Origin: Actinomycetes bacterium
GTDB taxonomy: Bacteria > Actinomycetota > Coriobacteriia > Coriobacteriales > Eggerthellaceae
Length of the DNA: 22,633 bases
Reading direction: 5' to 3'
Assembly (NCBI GenBank): GCA_023403475.1
Contig: JAEYEL010000100.1
Coordinates: 1 to 22,633 of the forward strand
Shown here: positions 7,565 through 16,472 of the stretch, piece after piece
Position numbering within the stretch: position 1 is the stretch's first letter
Layout of the letters: each line of letters opens with the position of its first letter
Notes under the pieces: model-generated
What the model was told of the DNA's origin: nothing
The model's input: the letters and a program-made list of their open reading frames with translations, nothing else
Databases searched by the model: none
Position numbers and translations under genes: made by a program

Positions 7565-7592
7565 TTGCTCTTGCACGCAGTCATGGTAAAAT
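7565..7592 (+). promoter_or_regulatory. Candidate promoter for tRNA-Phe
   Basis: TTGCTC at 7565-7570 and TAAAAT at 7587-7592 are spaced by 16 bases and face the tRNA gene. The predicted start would leave a leader of about 100 bases ahead of the mature 5' end. Confidence 0.5.
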
Positions 7593-7697
7593 GTCTTCCC
7601 GCGTCTTTGAAGGGCGGCGGCGAGACGAGCGCAATGTGCGACCGCGAGACGAAAGCCTTTTGAAGAGCATACGCGCCATCTTTGGTGCGGCAACCAT

Positions 7698-7773
7698 GGT
7701 CGGGTAGCTCAGTTGGTAGAGCAGCGGACTGAAAATCCGCGTGCCGAGGGTTCAAGTCCCCCTCCGACCACCA
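7698..7773 (+). tRNA. tRNA-Phe (anticodon GAA)
   Basis: A complete 76-base cloverleaf. The acceptor GGTCGGG pairs with TCCGACC (one G-T wobble). The D-arm contains AGCTCAGTTGGTAGAGC. The anticodon stem GCGGA/TCCGC encloses the loop CTGAAAA with GAA at 7731-7733. The T-loop has GGTTCAAGTCC. The CCA end is encoded at 7771-7773. The gene runs on the plus strand, opposite to its neighbours and towards the origin, so it is head-on to leftward replication. An intrinsic terminator follows within 15 bases, so it is a single-gene transcription unit. Confidence 0.97.
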
Positions 7774-7787
7774 TGAAAATCTCTGCT

Positions 7788-7833
7788 GGGCGGGGTGAAT
7801 CTACGAGAAACGGTTCGCCCCGTTCGCTGTTTT
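7788..7833 (+). terminator. Intrinsic terminator after tRNA-Phe
   Basis: GGGCGGGGTGAA pairs with TTCGCCCCGTTC, a GC-rich stem with a few G-T wobbles, enclosing a loop of about 14 bases. It is followed by TGTTTT. Confidence 0.75.
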
Positions 7834-8007
7834 CAAAGGTCATCTTACGCCGCGCGCGGTCTTCACTATAGTGATCGAAATCATTATCGACCTTGTCAAA
7901 CGTAGGTAAAAGACCTTAGGATAGAAGTAAGGAAAAAGGTTCGCCTGCAAATCGACCCAACACGAACACTCTGCACATAAAGCAAGCTCAAAAGGCCTTG
8001 TTGCCTC
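7834..8007. other. Convergent intergenic space between the tRNA and gyrA ends
   Basis: No convincing gene. A perfect 10-base palindrome CACTATAGTG lies at about 7865-7874, next to a degenerate AT-rich dyad. A 62-codon minus-strand frame across 7840-8028 lacks a ribosome site and resembles nothing recognisable. Confidence 0.3.
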
Positions 8008-8059
8008 AAAAGTCTTTGCTAAAGACAAGCGACGCCTGCTTAAAAATGCAAGCGCCGCT
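8008..8059 (-). terminator. Probable gyrA terminator, tandem hairpins
   Basis: About 27 bases after the gyrA stop, 8048-8059 pairs with 8028-8039 to form a 12-bp stem with two wobbles and an 8-base AT loop. Immediately after it on the minus strand, GTCTTT and AAAGAC form a second short hairpin, followed by TTTT at 8011-8008. Confidence 0.65.
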
Positions 8060-8085
8060 CATTGTTTAACACTTAAAAGAAACCT

Positions 8086-10878
8086 TTACTCGTCTATGTC
8101 GTCCTCGGAAAGAGTTCCCTCCTTGCTCTCCTCTTCCAAGAGCGCCATCTGGTTGTCGTTCACGCCGTCTGCCGCCTTCGCACGCTTCTTCTTGCCGCTG
8201 CTCGCAATGGCCACGGCGGTCACGCGGTCTCTGTCGGCGACGTTCATCACGCGAACTCCCTGTGTGGACCGCCCGAGTTCGGAAATTCCCGAAACGGGCG
8301 TGCGCACGACAACACCCTCTTCCGAGATGATCATGATCTCGTCGTCGCGACCGACGATCTTCATCGCGGCAAGAAGACCTTTCTTGTCGGTCATAGTGAT
8401 GGTGAACACACCCTGCCCGCCGCGATGATGCTCGGGGTATTCCGATATGGAAGTGCGCTTGCCGTAGCCTTTTTCGGTAATGACGAACAGGTCGGTTTCA
8501 GGTTTGGCTATCTCCATGCCTAAAACACGCGCGATGGGGGGAACCGTCATGCCGCGCACGCCCATGGTGTCCCTGCCCATGGCGCGAACCTCTTCTTCGT
8601 CCCACATGATGGCCTTGCCCGCGCTCGAAACCATTATGACCTTCTCGTCCTTCGCCACACGGCGCACCGCGATAAGCTCGTCACCATCCTTCAGGTTGAT
8701 GGCGATAAGCCCGTCACGACGCGTGCGGTCGTAAAGCTCCATGGAGGTTTTCTTCACCATTCCATGAGAAGTGGCGAACATCAGGTATTCGTCGGCGGGG
8801 AATTCCTTGGTGGCGATAACCGCCGAAATAGTCTCGCCCTTCGCAAGCGGCAAGAGGTTCACGATAGCGGTGCCTCGTGCGTGACGCGAAGCTTCGGGAA
8901 GCTCGTACACTTTCAAGCGATACACTTTGCCGGCGGTCGAGAAGAACAGCATGTAGGCATGGGTCGAGGCAACGAACAGGTGCTCAACGTAATCGTTGTC
9001 TTTCAGGTTTACCCCTTGCATACCCTTGCCGCCGCGCTTCTGCTGACGATAGGTTGCCACGGGAAGGCGCTTCACGTAACCGGCTTTGGTCACGGTAACC
9101 ACCATGTTCTCGTCGGCTATAAGGTCTTCTACGTCGATGTCTTTCGCGTCGCCTGCAAGCTTTGTCTTGCGCGGGCTTCCGAATTTCTTCTTTATCTCGA
9201 CAAGCTCTTCCTTTATTATCTCGCGCACAAGCGATTCGTCGGAAAGGACGCGCTTGTAGTAGGCTATCTTCTCACGCAGCGCGGCTAGTTCCTCTTCGAT
9301 CTTCGTGCGCTCCAACCCGGTAAGGCGACGAAGCTTCATTTCCAGAATGGCATCGGTTTGCTTTTTCGTCAGGCCGAATCGCTCGGTCAAACGCGCACCC
9401 GCTTCGGCGTCGGTCTGAGACGAGCGGATGATGCTGATAACCTCGTCTATGTTGTCGAGCGCAACAATGTATCCTTCAAGAATATGAGCGCGTTCCTCGG
9501 CCTTCGCTAATTCATAGCGCGTGCGACGGGTTATTACTTCCTTTTGATGCTCTATGTAGTAGAAGAGCATCTCCTTTAAGGAAAGTACGCGCGGCGCGCC
9601 GTCCACAAGGGCGAGCATGATAACGCCGAACCCAACCTGCAGTTGCGTGTGCTTGTAGAGCTTGTTCAGAACGACCTGGGGAAGGGCGTTTTGCTTGAGG
9701 TCGATGATGATGTCGATGCCGTGACGGTCGGCTCCGTCGTGAATGTTGCTTATTTCAGGCAGTTTCTTATCACGCACGAGTTCGCCGAGCTTCTCGAGCA
9801 GGCGCTGGCGATTAACCTGATAGGGAATTTCTGAAACGACGATGCTGCTGCGCCCGTTCTTCTTTTCCTGCACTTCGCAGCGCGCACGCACCGTCAGCGA
9901 TCCGCGACCCGTTTCGTAGGCGTCTAATATCCCCTTCTTGCCCATGATGATGCCGCCTGTCGGGAAATCGGGCCCTGGAAGCGCGCGCATGAGCTCTTCG
10001 GTGGTGATATCGGGTTTGTCGAGCATCATGCACGTGGCGTCTATAGTCTCTCCAAGGTTATGGGGAGGAATATTCGTCGCCATGCCCACGGCGATGCCGT
10101 TCGAACCGTTAACCAGCAAATTCGGAAACCTTGCTGGCAACACGACCGGCTCTTCCAGGCTTTCGTCGTAGTTCGGCTGGAAATCGACCGTTTCCTTGTC
10201 AAGGTCGCGTAGAAGCTCCATGGCTGCTTTGTCCAAGCGAGCCTCGGTGTAGCGCATGGCCGCCGCGCTGTCACCGTCGATGGAACCGAAGTTCCCATGG
10301 CCGTCGATAAGGGGAACGCGCATGGAGAAAGGCTGGGCGAGGCGAACCATGGTATCGTAGACCGCCGCGTCGCCGTGCGGGTGGTATTTGCCTATAACGT
10401 CTCCAACGGTACGCGCCGACTTCATGTGAGGTCGATTCGGCGTGTAGCCGCTCTCGTTCATAGCGTAAAGAATACGACGATGAACGGGCTTCAACCCGTC
10501 TCGCACATCGGGAAGGGCGCGGGCCACAATAACGCTCATGGAATATTCCAGAAACGACGTCTGCATCTCCTTGCCCAGATACGCCGTACGCACGATAGTG
10601 CCGTTTCCGCCGTTCGCACCTTCGACAATGGCACCGTGGGGGTTTCCCATTCCGGAAGTGTCTATGAGTGAGCGAGCCTTCTCCTCTTCGGACATGCCGG
10701 AGCCAACCACGTGATTGCCATCCTTGCCGTCATCCAACGCGCCCGCAAAGGCGGCTCCCTCCCCTTCCCCCTCGCTCGCCTCGTCTTCCTCTGCACGGGA
10801 AAGCAGACGGTCGAGGCTGTCGTCTGCCTTGCCTTCGGAATCTTCGCCGAAATTGAAGTTTTCAGTGTTGTCAGCCAT
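8086..10878 (-). CDS. gyrA: DNA gyrase subunit A
   Basis: A 930-residue gyrase A, longer than the usual 800-870. The first ~95 residues are an acidic, Gly/Glu/Asp-rich extension ahead of the normal domain start (SFLEYSMSVIVARALPDVRDGLKPVHRR at about 108-135). The catalytic tyrosine is Tyr210 in AAAMRYTEARL. The C-terminal domain carries the GyrA box QKRGGKG at 613-619, which separates gyrase from topoisomerase IV. Position Ala171 in HPHGDAAVYD corresponds to the E. coli Ser83 quinolone position, while Asp175 corresponds to Asp87. The tail is acidic. With GyrB it introduces negative supercoils using ATP. The ATG at 10878 has AAGGAG 4 bases upstream, and this site overlaps the gyrB stop, so the two are translated together. 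The extension's role is unknown. Confidence 0.97.
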   Translation of the reverse strand: MADNTENFNFGEDSEGKADDSLDRLLSRAEEDEASEGEGEGAAFAGALDDGKDGNHVVGSGMSEEEKARSLIDTSGMGNPHGAIVEGANGGNGTIVRTAYLGKEMQTSFLEYSMSVIVARALPDVRDGLKPVHRRILYAMNESGYTPNRPHMKSARTVGDVIGKYHPHGDAAVYDTMVRLAQPFSMRVPLIDGHGNFGSIDGDSAAAMRYTEARLDKAAMELLRDLDKETVDFQPNYDESLEEPVVLPARFPNLLVNGSNGIAVGMATNIPPHNLGETIDATCMMLDKPDITTEELMRALPGPDFPTGGIIMGKKGILDAYETGRGSLTVRARCEVQEKKNGRSSIVVSEIPYQVNRQRLLEKLGELVRDKKLPEISNIHDGADRHGIDIIIDLKQNALPQVVLNKLYKHTQLQVGFGVIMLALVDGAPRVLSLKEMLFYYIEHQKEVITRRTRYELAKAEERAHILEGYIVALDNIDEVISIIRSSQTDAEAGARLTERFGLTKKQTDAILEMKLRRLTGLERTKIEEELAALREKIAYYKRVLSDESLVREIIKEELVEIKKKFGSPRKTKLAGDAKDIDVEDLIADENMVVTVTKAGYVKRLPVATYRQQKRGGKGMQGVNLKDNDYVEHLFVASTHAYMLFFSTAGKVYRLKVYELPEASRHARGTAIVNLLPLAKGETISAVIATKEFPADEYLMFATSHGMVKKTSMELYDRTRRDGLIAINLKDGDELIAVRRVAKDEKVIMVSSAGKAIMWDEEEVRAMGRDTMGVRGMTVPPIARVLGMEIAKPETDLFVITEKGYGKRTSISEYPEHHRGGQGVFTITMTDKKGLLAAMKIVGRDDEIMIISEEGVVVRTPVSGISELGRSTQGVRVMNVADRDRVTAVAIASSGKKKRAKAADGVNDNQMALLEEESKEGTLSEDDIDE

Positions 10879-10886
10879 TGGTCTCC

Positions 10887-12854
10887 TTAAATATCCAAGA
10901 AGCGCACGTCGCGAGCATGCTTCTGAATGAATTCCTTACGAGGTTCCACCTGATCGCCCATAAGCTCGCTCACCACGCGTTCAGCTTCGGCGGCATCGTC
11001 TATGTTCACCTGCAGAAGCGTGCGCGATTCCGGCTCCATAGTGGTTTCCCAAAGCTGATCGGGATCCATCTCCCCCAAACCTTTGTACCGCTGCACGTCG
11101 AATTTGTTCGGGTCATCGTATTCCGCAAGTATGGAACCGAGAGCCGATTCGTCGTATATGTAACGCTCTACTTTCGGATTGCGCGAATTCTTCTTCTTCA
11201 AACCGTAAATAGGTGGTTGGGCAATGTAGATGTAGCCGCGCGTGATAAGCTCCGGCATGTAGCGGTAGAAGAACGTGAGAAGAAGGCAGCGAATGTGCGC
11301 GCCGTCCACATCGGCATCGGTCATGATGATGATGCGGTGATAACGCGCCTGATCGGCATCGAAATCGTCGCCTATGTTCGTTCCTATCGCCGTGATAAGA
11401 GAGCTGATGGTGTCGCTGGAAAGCGAACGATGCAGTCCTGCACGCTCCACGTTGAGAATCTTTCCGCGCAAAGGAAGGATGGCCTGGTTCCTGCGGTCGC
11501 GCGCCTGTTTCGCCGAGCCGCCTGCGGAATCGCCCTCTACGATGAAAATCTCGGATTCGGAAGGATCTTTGCTCGAGCAATCGGCAAGCTTTCCAGGAAG
11601 CGCGAACGAATCGAGAACCCCTTTGCGGCGGGTCATCTCGCGGGCCTTTCTGGCAGCCTCGCGAGCTTTGAGCGCCTGCGTCGCTTTGCTGATGATCCTC
11701 TTAGCGGGAGTAGGATTCTCTTCCAGATATTCGGCAAGACCCTGCGTCACGGCGTTCTGGACAAGCGGGCGAATCTCGGTGTTTCCCAGTTTCGTCTTCG
11801 TCTGCCCTTCGAACTGGGGGTCATGCAACTTGACGGAAATAATGGCGGCCAGCCCTTCGCGCGTGTCGTCACCCGACAAATTGGAATCCTTCTCCTTCAA
11901 TATTCCTTTGCCGCGCGCGTAATCGTTGATGGTGCGCGTCACCGCCTGCTTGAACCCGTCGAGATGAGTGCCCCCTTCGTGGGTGTTGATGTTGTTCGCA
12001 AACGCCATGACCGAATTCGTCGAGTACGACGTGGACCATTGCATGGCCACCTCGACCGTGCCGTCGCCGTTTTCAGCCTCGAAGTAGATGGGTTTGTTGA
12101 GGGTTTCCTTTCCTTCGTTTAAGTACTTGACAAAATCGACGATGCCGCCGGCATATTGAAACGTCTCCACACGAGGTTCGGGGGCAAGGGAGCTTTGCAC
12201 CGAACCCGGGTTGGCGCGCTCATCGTGAAGTATGATCTTAAGACCCTTGTTCAAAAAGGCCATTTCGCGGAAGCGGTTAGCCAGCGTATCGTAATCGTAG
12301 ATAGTGGTCTCGGTGAATATTTCAGGATCAGGCCAAAACGTTACCTTCGTGCCCGTTCCCTTCGCCTTCCCCACTTGATGGAGTTTGCTGTTCGTCTTTC
12401 CCCGAACGAAATCGATCTCGTATTCCAAACCGTCTCGGCGAACGTTGACCTCTACCTTTTCGGAAAGAGCGTTCACGACCGAAACGCCCACGCCATGCAA
12501 ACCGCCTGAAACCTTGTATCCTTCGCCTCCGAATTTACCGCCTGCATGCAAGATGGTCAGAACCACTTCGACAGTGGGAATTTTCTCTTTCGGGTGCTTG
12601 TCAACCGGAATGCCACGACCGTTGTCGGTGACGGTGATGGAATTGTCAGGATGAATCCATACCTCTATGCGGTCGCAATACCCTGCAAGCGCCTCGTCAA
12701 CCGCGTTGTCCACCACCTCGTAAACCAAGTGATGAAGACCGCGGGGACCGGTGGATCCAATGTACATGCCAGGCCGCTTGCGCACCGCTTCCAGGCCTTC
12801 GAGTACTTGGATGTCGGAACCATCGTAATGATCGGGTTTTTTAACCACTGACAT
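10887..12854 (-). CDS. gyrB: DNA gyrase subunit B
   Basis: A 655-residue type IIA topoisomerase ATPase subunit of normal length. GHKL motifs: Glu46/Asn50 in YEVVDNAVDEALAG, DNGRGIP at 77-83, GGLHGVGVSVVNAL at 117-130. TOPRIM motifs: EGDSAGG at 440-446, PLRGKILNVE at 461-470, MTDADVDGAHIR at 511-522. QRYKGLGEM at 588-596 is also canonical. It hydrolyses ATP to drive supercoiling by the A2B2 gyrase. The listed ATG has its AAGGAG only one base upstream; the GTG at codon 3 (12848) sits seven bases from it and may be the true start. The stop lies 8 bases before gyrA. Transcription probably begins from the extended -10 promoter about 180 bases upstream. Confidence 0.97.
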   Translation of the reverse strand: MSVVKKPDHYDGSDIQVLEGLEAVRKRPGMYIGSTGPRGLHHLVYEVVDNAVDEALAGYCDRIEVWIHPDNSITVTDNGRGIPVDKHPKEKIPTVEVVLTILHAGGKFGGEGYKVSGGLHGVGVSVVNALSEKVEVNVRRDGLEYEIDFVRGKTNSKLHQVGKAKGTGTKVTFWPDPEIFTETTIYDYDTLANRFREMAFLNKGLKIILHDERANPGSVQSSLAPEPRVETFQYAGGIVDFVKYLNEGKETLNKPIYFEAENGDGTVEVAMQWSTSYSTNSVMAFANNINTHEGGTHLDGFKQAVTRTINDYARGKGILKEKDSNLSGDDTREGLAAIISVKLHDPQFEGQTKTKLGNTEIRPLVQNAVTQGLAEYLEENPTPAKRIISKATQALKAREAARKAREMTRRKGVLDSFALPGKLADCSSKDPSESEIFIVEGDSAGGSAKQARDRRNQAILPLRGKILNVERAGLHRSLSSDTISSLITAIGTNIGDDFDADQARYHRIIIMTDADVDGAHIRCLLLTFFYRYMPELITRGYIYIAQPPIYGLKKKNSRNPKVERYIYDESALGSILAEYDDPNKFDVQRYKGLGEMDPDQLWETTMEPESRTLLQVNIDDAAEAERVVSELMGDQVEPRKEFIQKHARDVRFLDI

Positions 12855-13049
12855 GCTCCTTTTTTAGTACGTCATATGCTTCGGAAAACATCTACCGCAC
12901 AAAAGGCCGCACAACTTGCGAGACGTATGAACGCCCATTTATCGTGTTCCCGTTTCGTTTGAGAAGAAAACACCGACTTTCAAGCCGGCGAAAACCTCTT
13001 CACGCAAGCTTTGCGCGCAAGTTTTGTCGCCGCAGATGTTAACCCATAT

Positions 13050-13080
13050 AGTATAGCACAGAAAGGGAAGGTGGGCACAA
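13050..13080 (-). promoter_or_regulatory. Extended -10 promoter upstream of gyrB
   Basis: TGCTATACT on the minus strand (-10 at 13055-13050) is an extended -10 element. A weak -35, TTGTGC, sits 19 bases upstream at 13080-13075. Transcription would start near 13043, giving a leader of about 190 bases before gyrB. The rest of 12855-13157 shows no gene. Confidence 0.6.
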
Positions 13081-13157
13081 TAAACATAGTCATTACAGCG
13101 CCGCAGAAGCCCTCTGAGAGACGATCAGGATGACATTTGTATTTTTTCTCATTTCCT

Positions 13158-13799
13158 TCATTTATTTTTCCTGTAAGAGCGCACAGTCTTCTCAAACGCA
13201 GCTCGAACACTGTCGTCCTCCACCAACGCCACAATCTGCTCGGTTTGCAAATCAAGCTCCTTTTCCTCAACGCTGCGCGCGCTCGAACCGGCTGCAATCC
13301 GAGAAGGTTCTTGCCCACAGTCTTTTCCACGAAACCTTCTCTCATCGAAAGATAAGCCCTTTCCCCCGCTTGTTTCGACCTCGCAAGAGCGGGCGCGGAA
13401 AGGATGCCGCTGCTTCATGTCGCGCATCGAGGGTATTATCCTCATAGCCTCTATATGCTCCCCCTGCTCCCTGAACTTCATCTTCAGCAGCTCTTGTCGA
13501 TTGTCAAGCTCCGATCTCACTATGCTGTCATCGGAATAAACCACGAGGACGCAACCGTCAACGGACACGGGCTCCATGCGCGGACGATCAAACCTCCTTA
13601 CCGCCGACCCTTGCTCTCCCGACATAACGTAAACGGCGTTGACATGCTCTAACACCAAGTCTGCGCTCTCTTTGAAAACATCGCGCACGGCTTTTGCCCA
13701 TATGTTATGGATAACAGCCCTGCGAAAAGCCGTTTCCTTTTCCCTTCCCCCGCTTATGCGGGATATGAGAGAGTTCATCTCATCGGCAAGCCTCTTCAT
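13158..13799 (-). CDS. DUF721 / DciA-like protein
   Basis: A 213-residue protein in the position where Actinobacteria carry DUF721 genes, between recF and gyrB. The N-terminal part resembles the family: a short helical stretch with a tryptophan (NIWAKAVRDVF at about 32-42), then the strand and helix VDGCVLVVYSDDSIVRSELDNRQELLKMKF at about 80-109. The C-terminal half is charged and low in similarity to anything I recognise. DUF721 members include DciA, the ancestral loader of the replicative helicase DnaB (family knowledge), so a helicase-loading role next to dnaA, dnaN and recF is plausible inference. The ATG overlaps the recF stop by 4 bases, implying coupled translation. Confidence 0.7.
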   Translation of the reverse strand: MKRLADEMNSLISRISGGREKETAFRRAVIHNIWAKAVRDVFKESADLVLEHVNAVYVMSGEQGSAVRRFDRPRMEPVSVDGCVLVVYSDDSIVRSELDNRQELLKMKFREQGEHIEAMRIIPSMRDMKQRHPFRARSCEVETSGGKGLSFDERRFRGKDCGQEPSRIAAGSSARSVEEKELDLQTEQIVALVEDDSVRAAFEKTVRSYRKNK

Positions 13800-14917
13800 A
13801 GCTTGCCTTCCTCGAAAGGAAGGGAAACGACTTGGGCGGAAGAAAGTACATCCGAAGAGAAATAGGAAAGGTTCGTCGTCGTAATGAACGTCTGCACATC
13901 GTTCGTCAGGAAGTTGGCAAGAGAATTCCGGCGGTCTTCATCAAGCTCGCTCATCACGTCGTCAAGCAGCAAAACGGGTTTCTGACGAAGCACCGACTCG
14001 ATCACGACAACTTCTGCCATCTTGAAGGCGAGCACGCAGGAACGCTGTTGACCTTGGCTCCCGTAGATTCCCGCCGGCGCACCGTCTATCAGAAACTCGA
14101 TGTTATCGGCATGAGGACCCACAAGGGCTCGGTGCCGCGCCCTCTCGTCGGATAGCCTCGCCGCTAGCGCCGAACGCAGGCTTTCCCGTGCCTCTTCCCT
14201 CGTGAACGGCTTTGTGCCAGTCCCTTCCCTTCCGCCATGCAACCATGAGGGCGTGTAGCGAGCCTCCAAACGCTCGCCCCCTTTGGCTATCTCGCCGTAG
14301 AAACGCGCAAGCTCGGGAGATACCCTTTCGAACAGCGCCGCGCGATAGCACGACAGCTGCGACCCGCACGTTACCAGGGTGTCGTTTATGCTCTCCACAA
14401 GATCGTCGGGCGCATCTTCCTTGAGCAGGCGGTTCTTGTAGCGCACCACCTGCTCGTAGTCTTTCCTCACAACATGGTAGTTGCGCGAAAGCTGCGAGCC
14501 AAGCTCGTCAAGCGCCAACCGGCGCCCTCCCATAGCTCCTTTCACCAGATCGAGATCGTCAGGGGCAAACGTCACGGAAGGAACGAGCCCTTTGAGGTCG
14601 CGCGGCCTTTTCGCCTTTCCGTTCAGCTCGTATCTGCGTTTGCCGTCGCCTATCGAACACGATAGGGAAAGCTCCCTCTCATCGTCGGAAAGCTCTATCC
14701 CGATAAGCGCCGCGCCCGACCCTTTCCTAACCATCTGATCGACGGTCGGGTGCCTGAAAGAGGTAAGAGCCGTGAGAAGCTGGATTCCCTCCACGATGTT
14801 GGTCTTCCCCACTGCGTTAGGACCGCAAAGTATCGTAAGGGGAAAGGAAACGTCGAGTTCCAGGTAAGGATAGTTGCGGAAGTTTTCAAACGATACCCTC
14901 TTGATCTTAAGGCTCAT
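13796..14917 (-). CDS. recF: DNA replication and repair protein RecF
   Basis: A 373-residue SMC-like ATPase, the usual RecF length. Walker A is GPNAVGKT at 32-39, following the typical opening SFENFRNYPYLEL. The ABC signature region is YGSQGQQRS, and Walker B with the D-loop is VLLLDDVMSELD near residue 315. RecF binds gapped DNA and helps RecO and RecR load RecA at stalled forks. It follows dnaN by 30 bases, the classic order. A possible ribosome site, AGGGGA, sits about 13 bases upstream of the ATG, a long spacing. Its last 4 bases overlap the DUF721 gene. Confidence 0.96.
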   Translation of the reverse strand: MSLKIKRVSFENFRNYPYLELDVSFPLTILCGPNAVGKTNIVEGIQLLTALTSFRHPTVDQMVRKGSGAALIGIELSDDERELSLSCSIGDGKRRYELNGKAKRPRDLKGLVPSVTFAPDDLDLVKGAMGGRRLALDELGSQLSRNYHVVRKDYEQVVRYKNRLLKEDAPDDLVESINDTLVTCGSQLSCYRAALFERVSPELARFYGEIAKGGERLEARYTPSWLHGGREGTGTKPFTREEARESLRSALAARLSDERARHRALVGPHADNIEFLIDGAPAGIYGSQGQQRSCVLAFKMAEVVVIESVLRQKPVLLLDDVMSELDEDRRNSLANFLTNDVQTFITTTNLSYFSSDVLSSAQVVSLPFEEGKL

Positions 14918-14947
14918 AGGTGCGCCGATTTCCCCTGCGGAAAGCGT

Positions 14948-16048
14948 CTACGATATACGAACGGGCATAACGAGGTAAAGGTAGTTCTCAGGAGTTTCCG
15001 CTCGGAATATCCCCGGCTTCAACGAGGACTGCACCTCAAGATAGACTTCATCGCCTTCAACGGACGAAAGGCCGTTCAACACGAACGAATAATTGAACGC
15101 TATCTCGGCGTCCTCTCCCTCTATCTTACAAGCAAGCGTTTCCTGAGCCGACCCCACATCTTGGGCGGCAGCGGAAAGTCGAACGGTTTGGGAGGCGGAA
15201 TTCAGGTCGAACTTAACGGGAGAGTCGGAAGACCCGAGAAGAGATGCCCGCTTCACGGCGGCGACAAGCTTGCTCACGTCGATCTTCGCCCGCGTTTCGT
15301 ACCCGTTTGGGAGAAGCTGCTTGTAATTCGGGAAGTTTCCCTCTATGCGCCTGTTGATGAACACGGTATCTTCGCAGGTAACCACTATCTGGTTTTCGGC
15401 CAAAGCAAGCGAAACCGTTGAGTTGGGAAGGGAAAGCGACGCTATTTCGCTTAGAAATGCGCCCGATATAACCGCTTGGAACTCTTCTGCTTGGGAATTT
15501 TCCAAATCCGTCTCGGTAATAGCCAGCCGGTAGGAGTCGGTGGCAACCATCTTCAAACGCCCTTCCTCGAGCGTGATGAGCACGCCAGTGAGAATGGCGC
15601 GGCTTTCGTCTTTCGAAACCACTCGCGCCACGCGGCGGACCATCGAGGAGAACTGCCCGAAAGGAATCTCTATACGCTGCGTGATGTCGACATGGGGAAA
15701 CCCGGGGAAGTCCTCGTAGTTCAACGCCTTGATGGTAAAAGCCGCTGCATCGCATGTGATCGAAGCCGATTCCTCCGCCGCCTCGATATGCACTGCCGCA
15801 TCGGGAAGGTTCTTCACAATCTCCGAAAACAGTTTACCGGGAACGACCGCCTTCCCCTCTTCCTCTATGAGCGCCGCCGTTGAGTACTGGATGGAAAGCT
15901 CCAAGTCGGTGGTTTGCAAGGTTAGCTTGTCGTTTTCGGCGTTAAGGAGAATGCCTGAGAGAATGGGAAGCGTCGAGCGCGTCGACACGCCCTTGAGAAC
16001 GACCGTGAGTGCGTTTTGGAGTTCGGATTGATTGATGCTGAATTTCAA
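14948..16048 (-). CDS. dnaN: DNA polymerase III sliding clamp (beta subunit)
   Basis: A 366-residue clamp protein beginning MKFSINQSELQNAL and ending YLVMPVRIS, both typical of DnaN. The LPILSGILL and KDESRAILTGVLI segments mark clamp domain repeats. I place the start at the TTG at 16048, preceded by AGGAAG four bases upstream. An upstream in-frame ATG at 16144 would add a non-homologous N-terminus and would lie upstream of the probable promoter, so it is rejected. The dimeric ring encircles DNA and tethers polymerase III. The gene has its own promoter and precedes recF. Confidence 0.96.
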   Translation of the reverse strand: MKFSINQSELQNALTVVLKGVSTRSTLPILSGILLNAENDKLTLQTTDLELSIQYSTAALIEEEGKAVVPGKLFSEIVKNLPDAAVHIEAAEESASITCDAAAFTIKALNYEDFPGFPHVDITQRIEIPFGQFSSMVRRVARVVSKDESRAILTGVLITLEEGRLKMVATDSYRLAITETDLENSQAEEFQAVISGAFLSEIASLSLPNSTVSLALAENQIVVTCEDTVFINRRIEGNFPNYKQLLPNGYETRAKIDVSKLVAAVKRASLLGSSDSPVKFDLNSASQTVRLSAAAQDVGSAQETLACKIEGEDAEIAFNYSFVLNGLSSVEGDEVYLEVQSSLKPGIFRAETPENYLYLVMPVRIS

Positions 16049-16091
16049 GGCGCTTCCTTTTCTCTTGTTCTTTCGAAAGATTCTTAGAACC

Positions 16092-16120
16092 ATTATAGCG
16101 GGTTCACTGAAGGGGGTGAA
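16092..16120 (-). promoter_or_regulatory. Probable dnaN promoter
   Basis: TATAAT on the minus strand at 16097-16092 with TTCACC at 16120-16115, spacing exactly 17 bases. The start would be near 16085, about 37 bases before the TTG start of dnaN. This supports transcription of dnaN separate from dnaA. Confidence 0.72.
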
Positions 16121-16144
16121 GATTCGGCGATGTCTTCTCAACAA

Positions 16145-16472
16145 TTCGACGATCGGCGCTTGCCGCTGGTGCCGCTTCTCTTTTAGGGAACTTCTTCTTA
16201 TATATCTTTATTTAACAGTAATAACAATAATAAGGCCTGTGGAAATGTGGATAAGGCAGATGATACCTTGTCAGGCTGTTACTTCCGTTCAGTCCCATAC
16301 GTGGAAAGCCGGTACCCTTCGTCAACATGAAAAACTGGAAATATTATCTTTCCTCACTGTCTTCCTTCTTTTCAACAGCTCTTCAGTCGGCAATGAACTG
16401 TTTTTCCTCAACATGTCTTCATAGTACGCCTTTTTCCGACTGACCTTCTTATTCTCGCTGTGGGAATAGCTC
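16145..16472. other. dnaA-dnaN intergenic region with a perfect DnaA box
   Basis: No convincing gene in these ~330 bases. A perfect DnaA box, TTATCCACA, lies on the minus strand at 16254-16246, next to a near-match (TGTGGAAAT, plus-strand reading) at 16239-16247. An AT-rich run rich in TAATAA-like units lies immediately to the left, about 16197-16234. The region may be a second origin sub-region or a DnaA-responsive control site for dnaN. Confidence 0.6.

Noticed and set aside
10709..10714. CACGTG core within gyrA as a possible parS
   Set aside because: Only the 6-base centre matches; the flanks do not resemble TGTTT/AAACA.
10878..12122. 414-codon plus-strand open frame opposite gyrB
   Set aside because: Fully antisense to gyrB, which has intact motifs throughout. 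No ribosome site or recognisable domain.
16032..16424. 130-codon plus-strand open frame across the dnaA-dnaN gap
   Set aside because: It begins inside dnaN, runs over the dnaN promoter and a DnaA box, and reads as unstructured hydrophobic sequence without homology I recognise.
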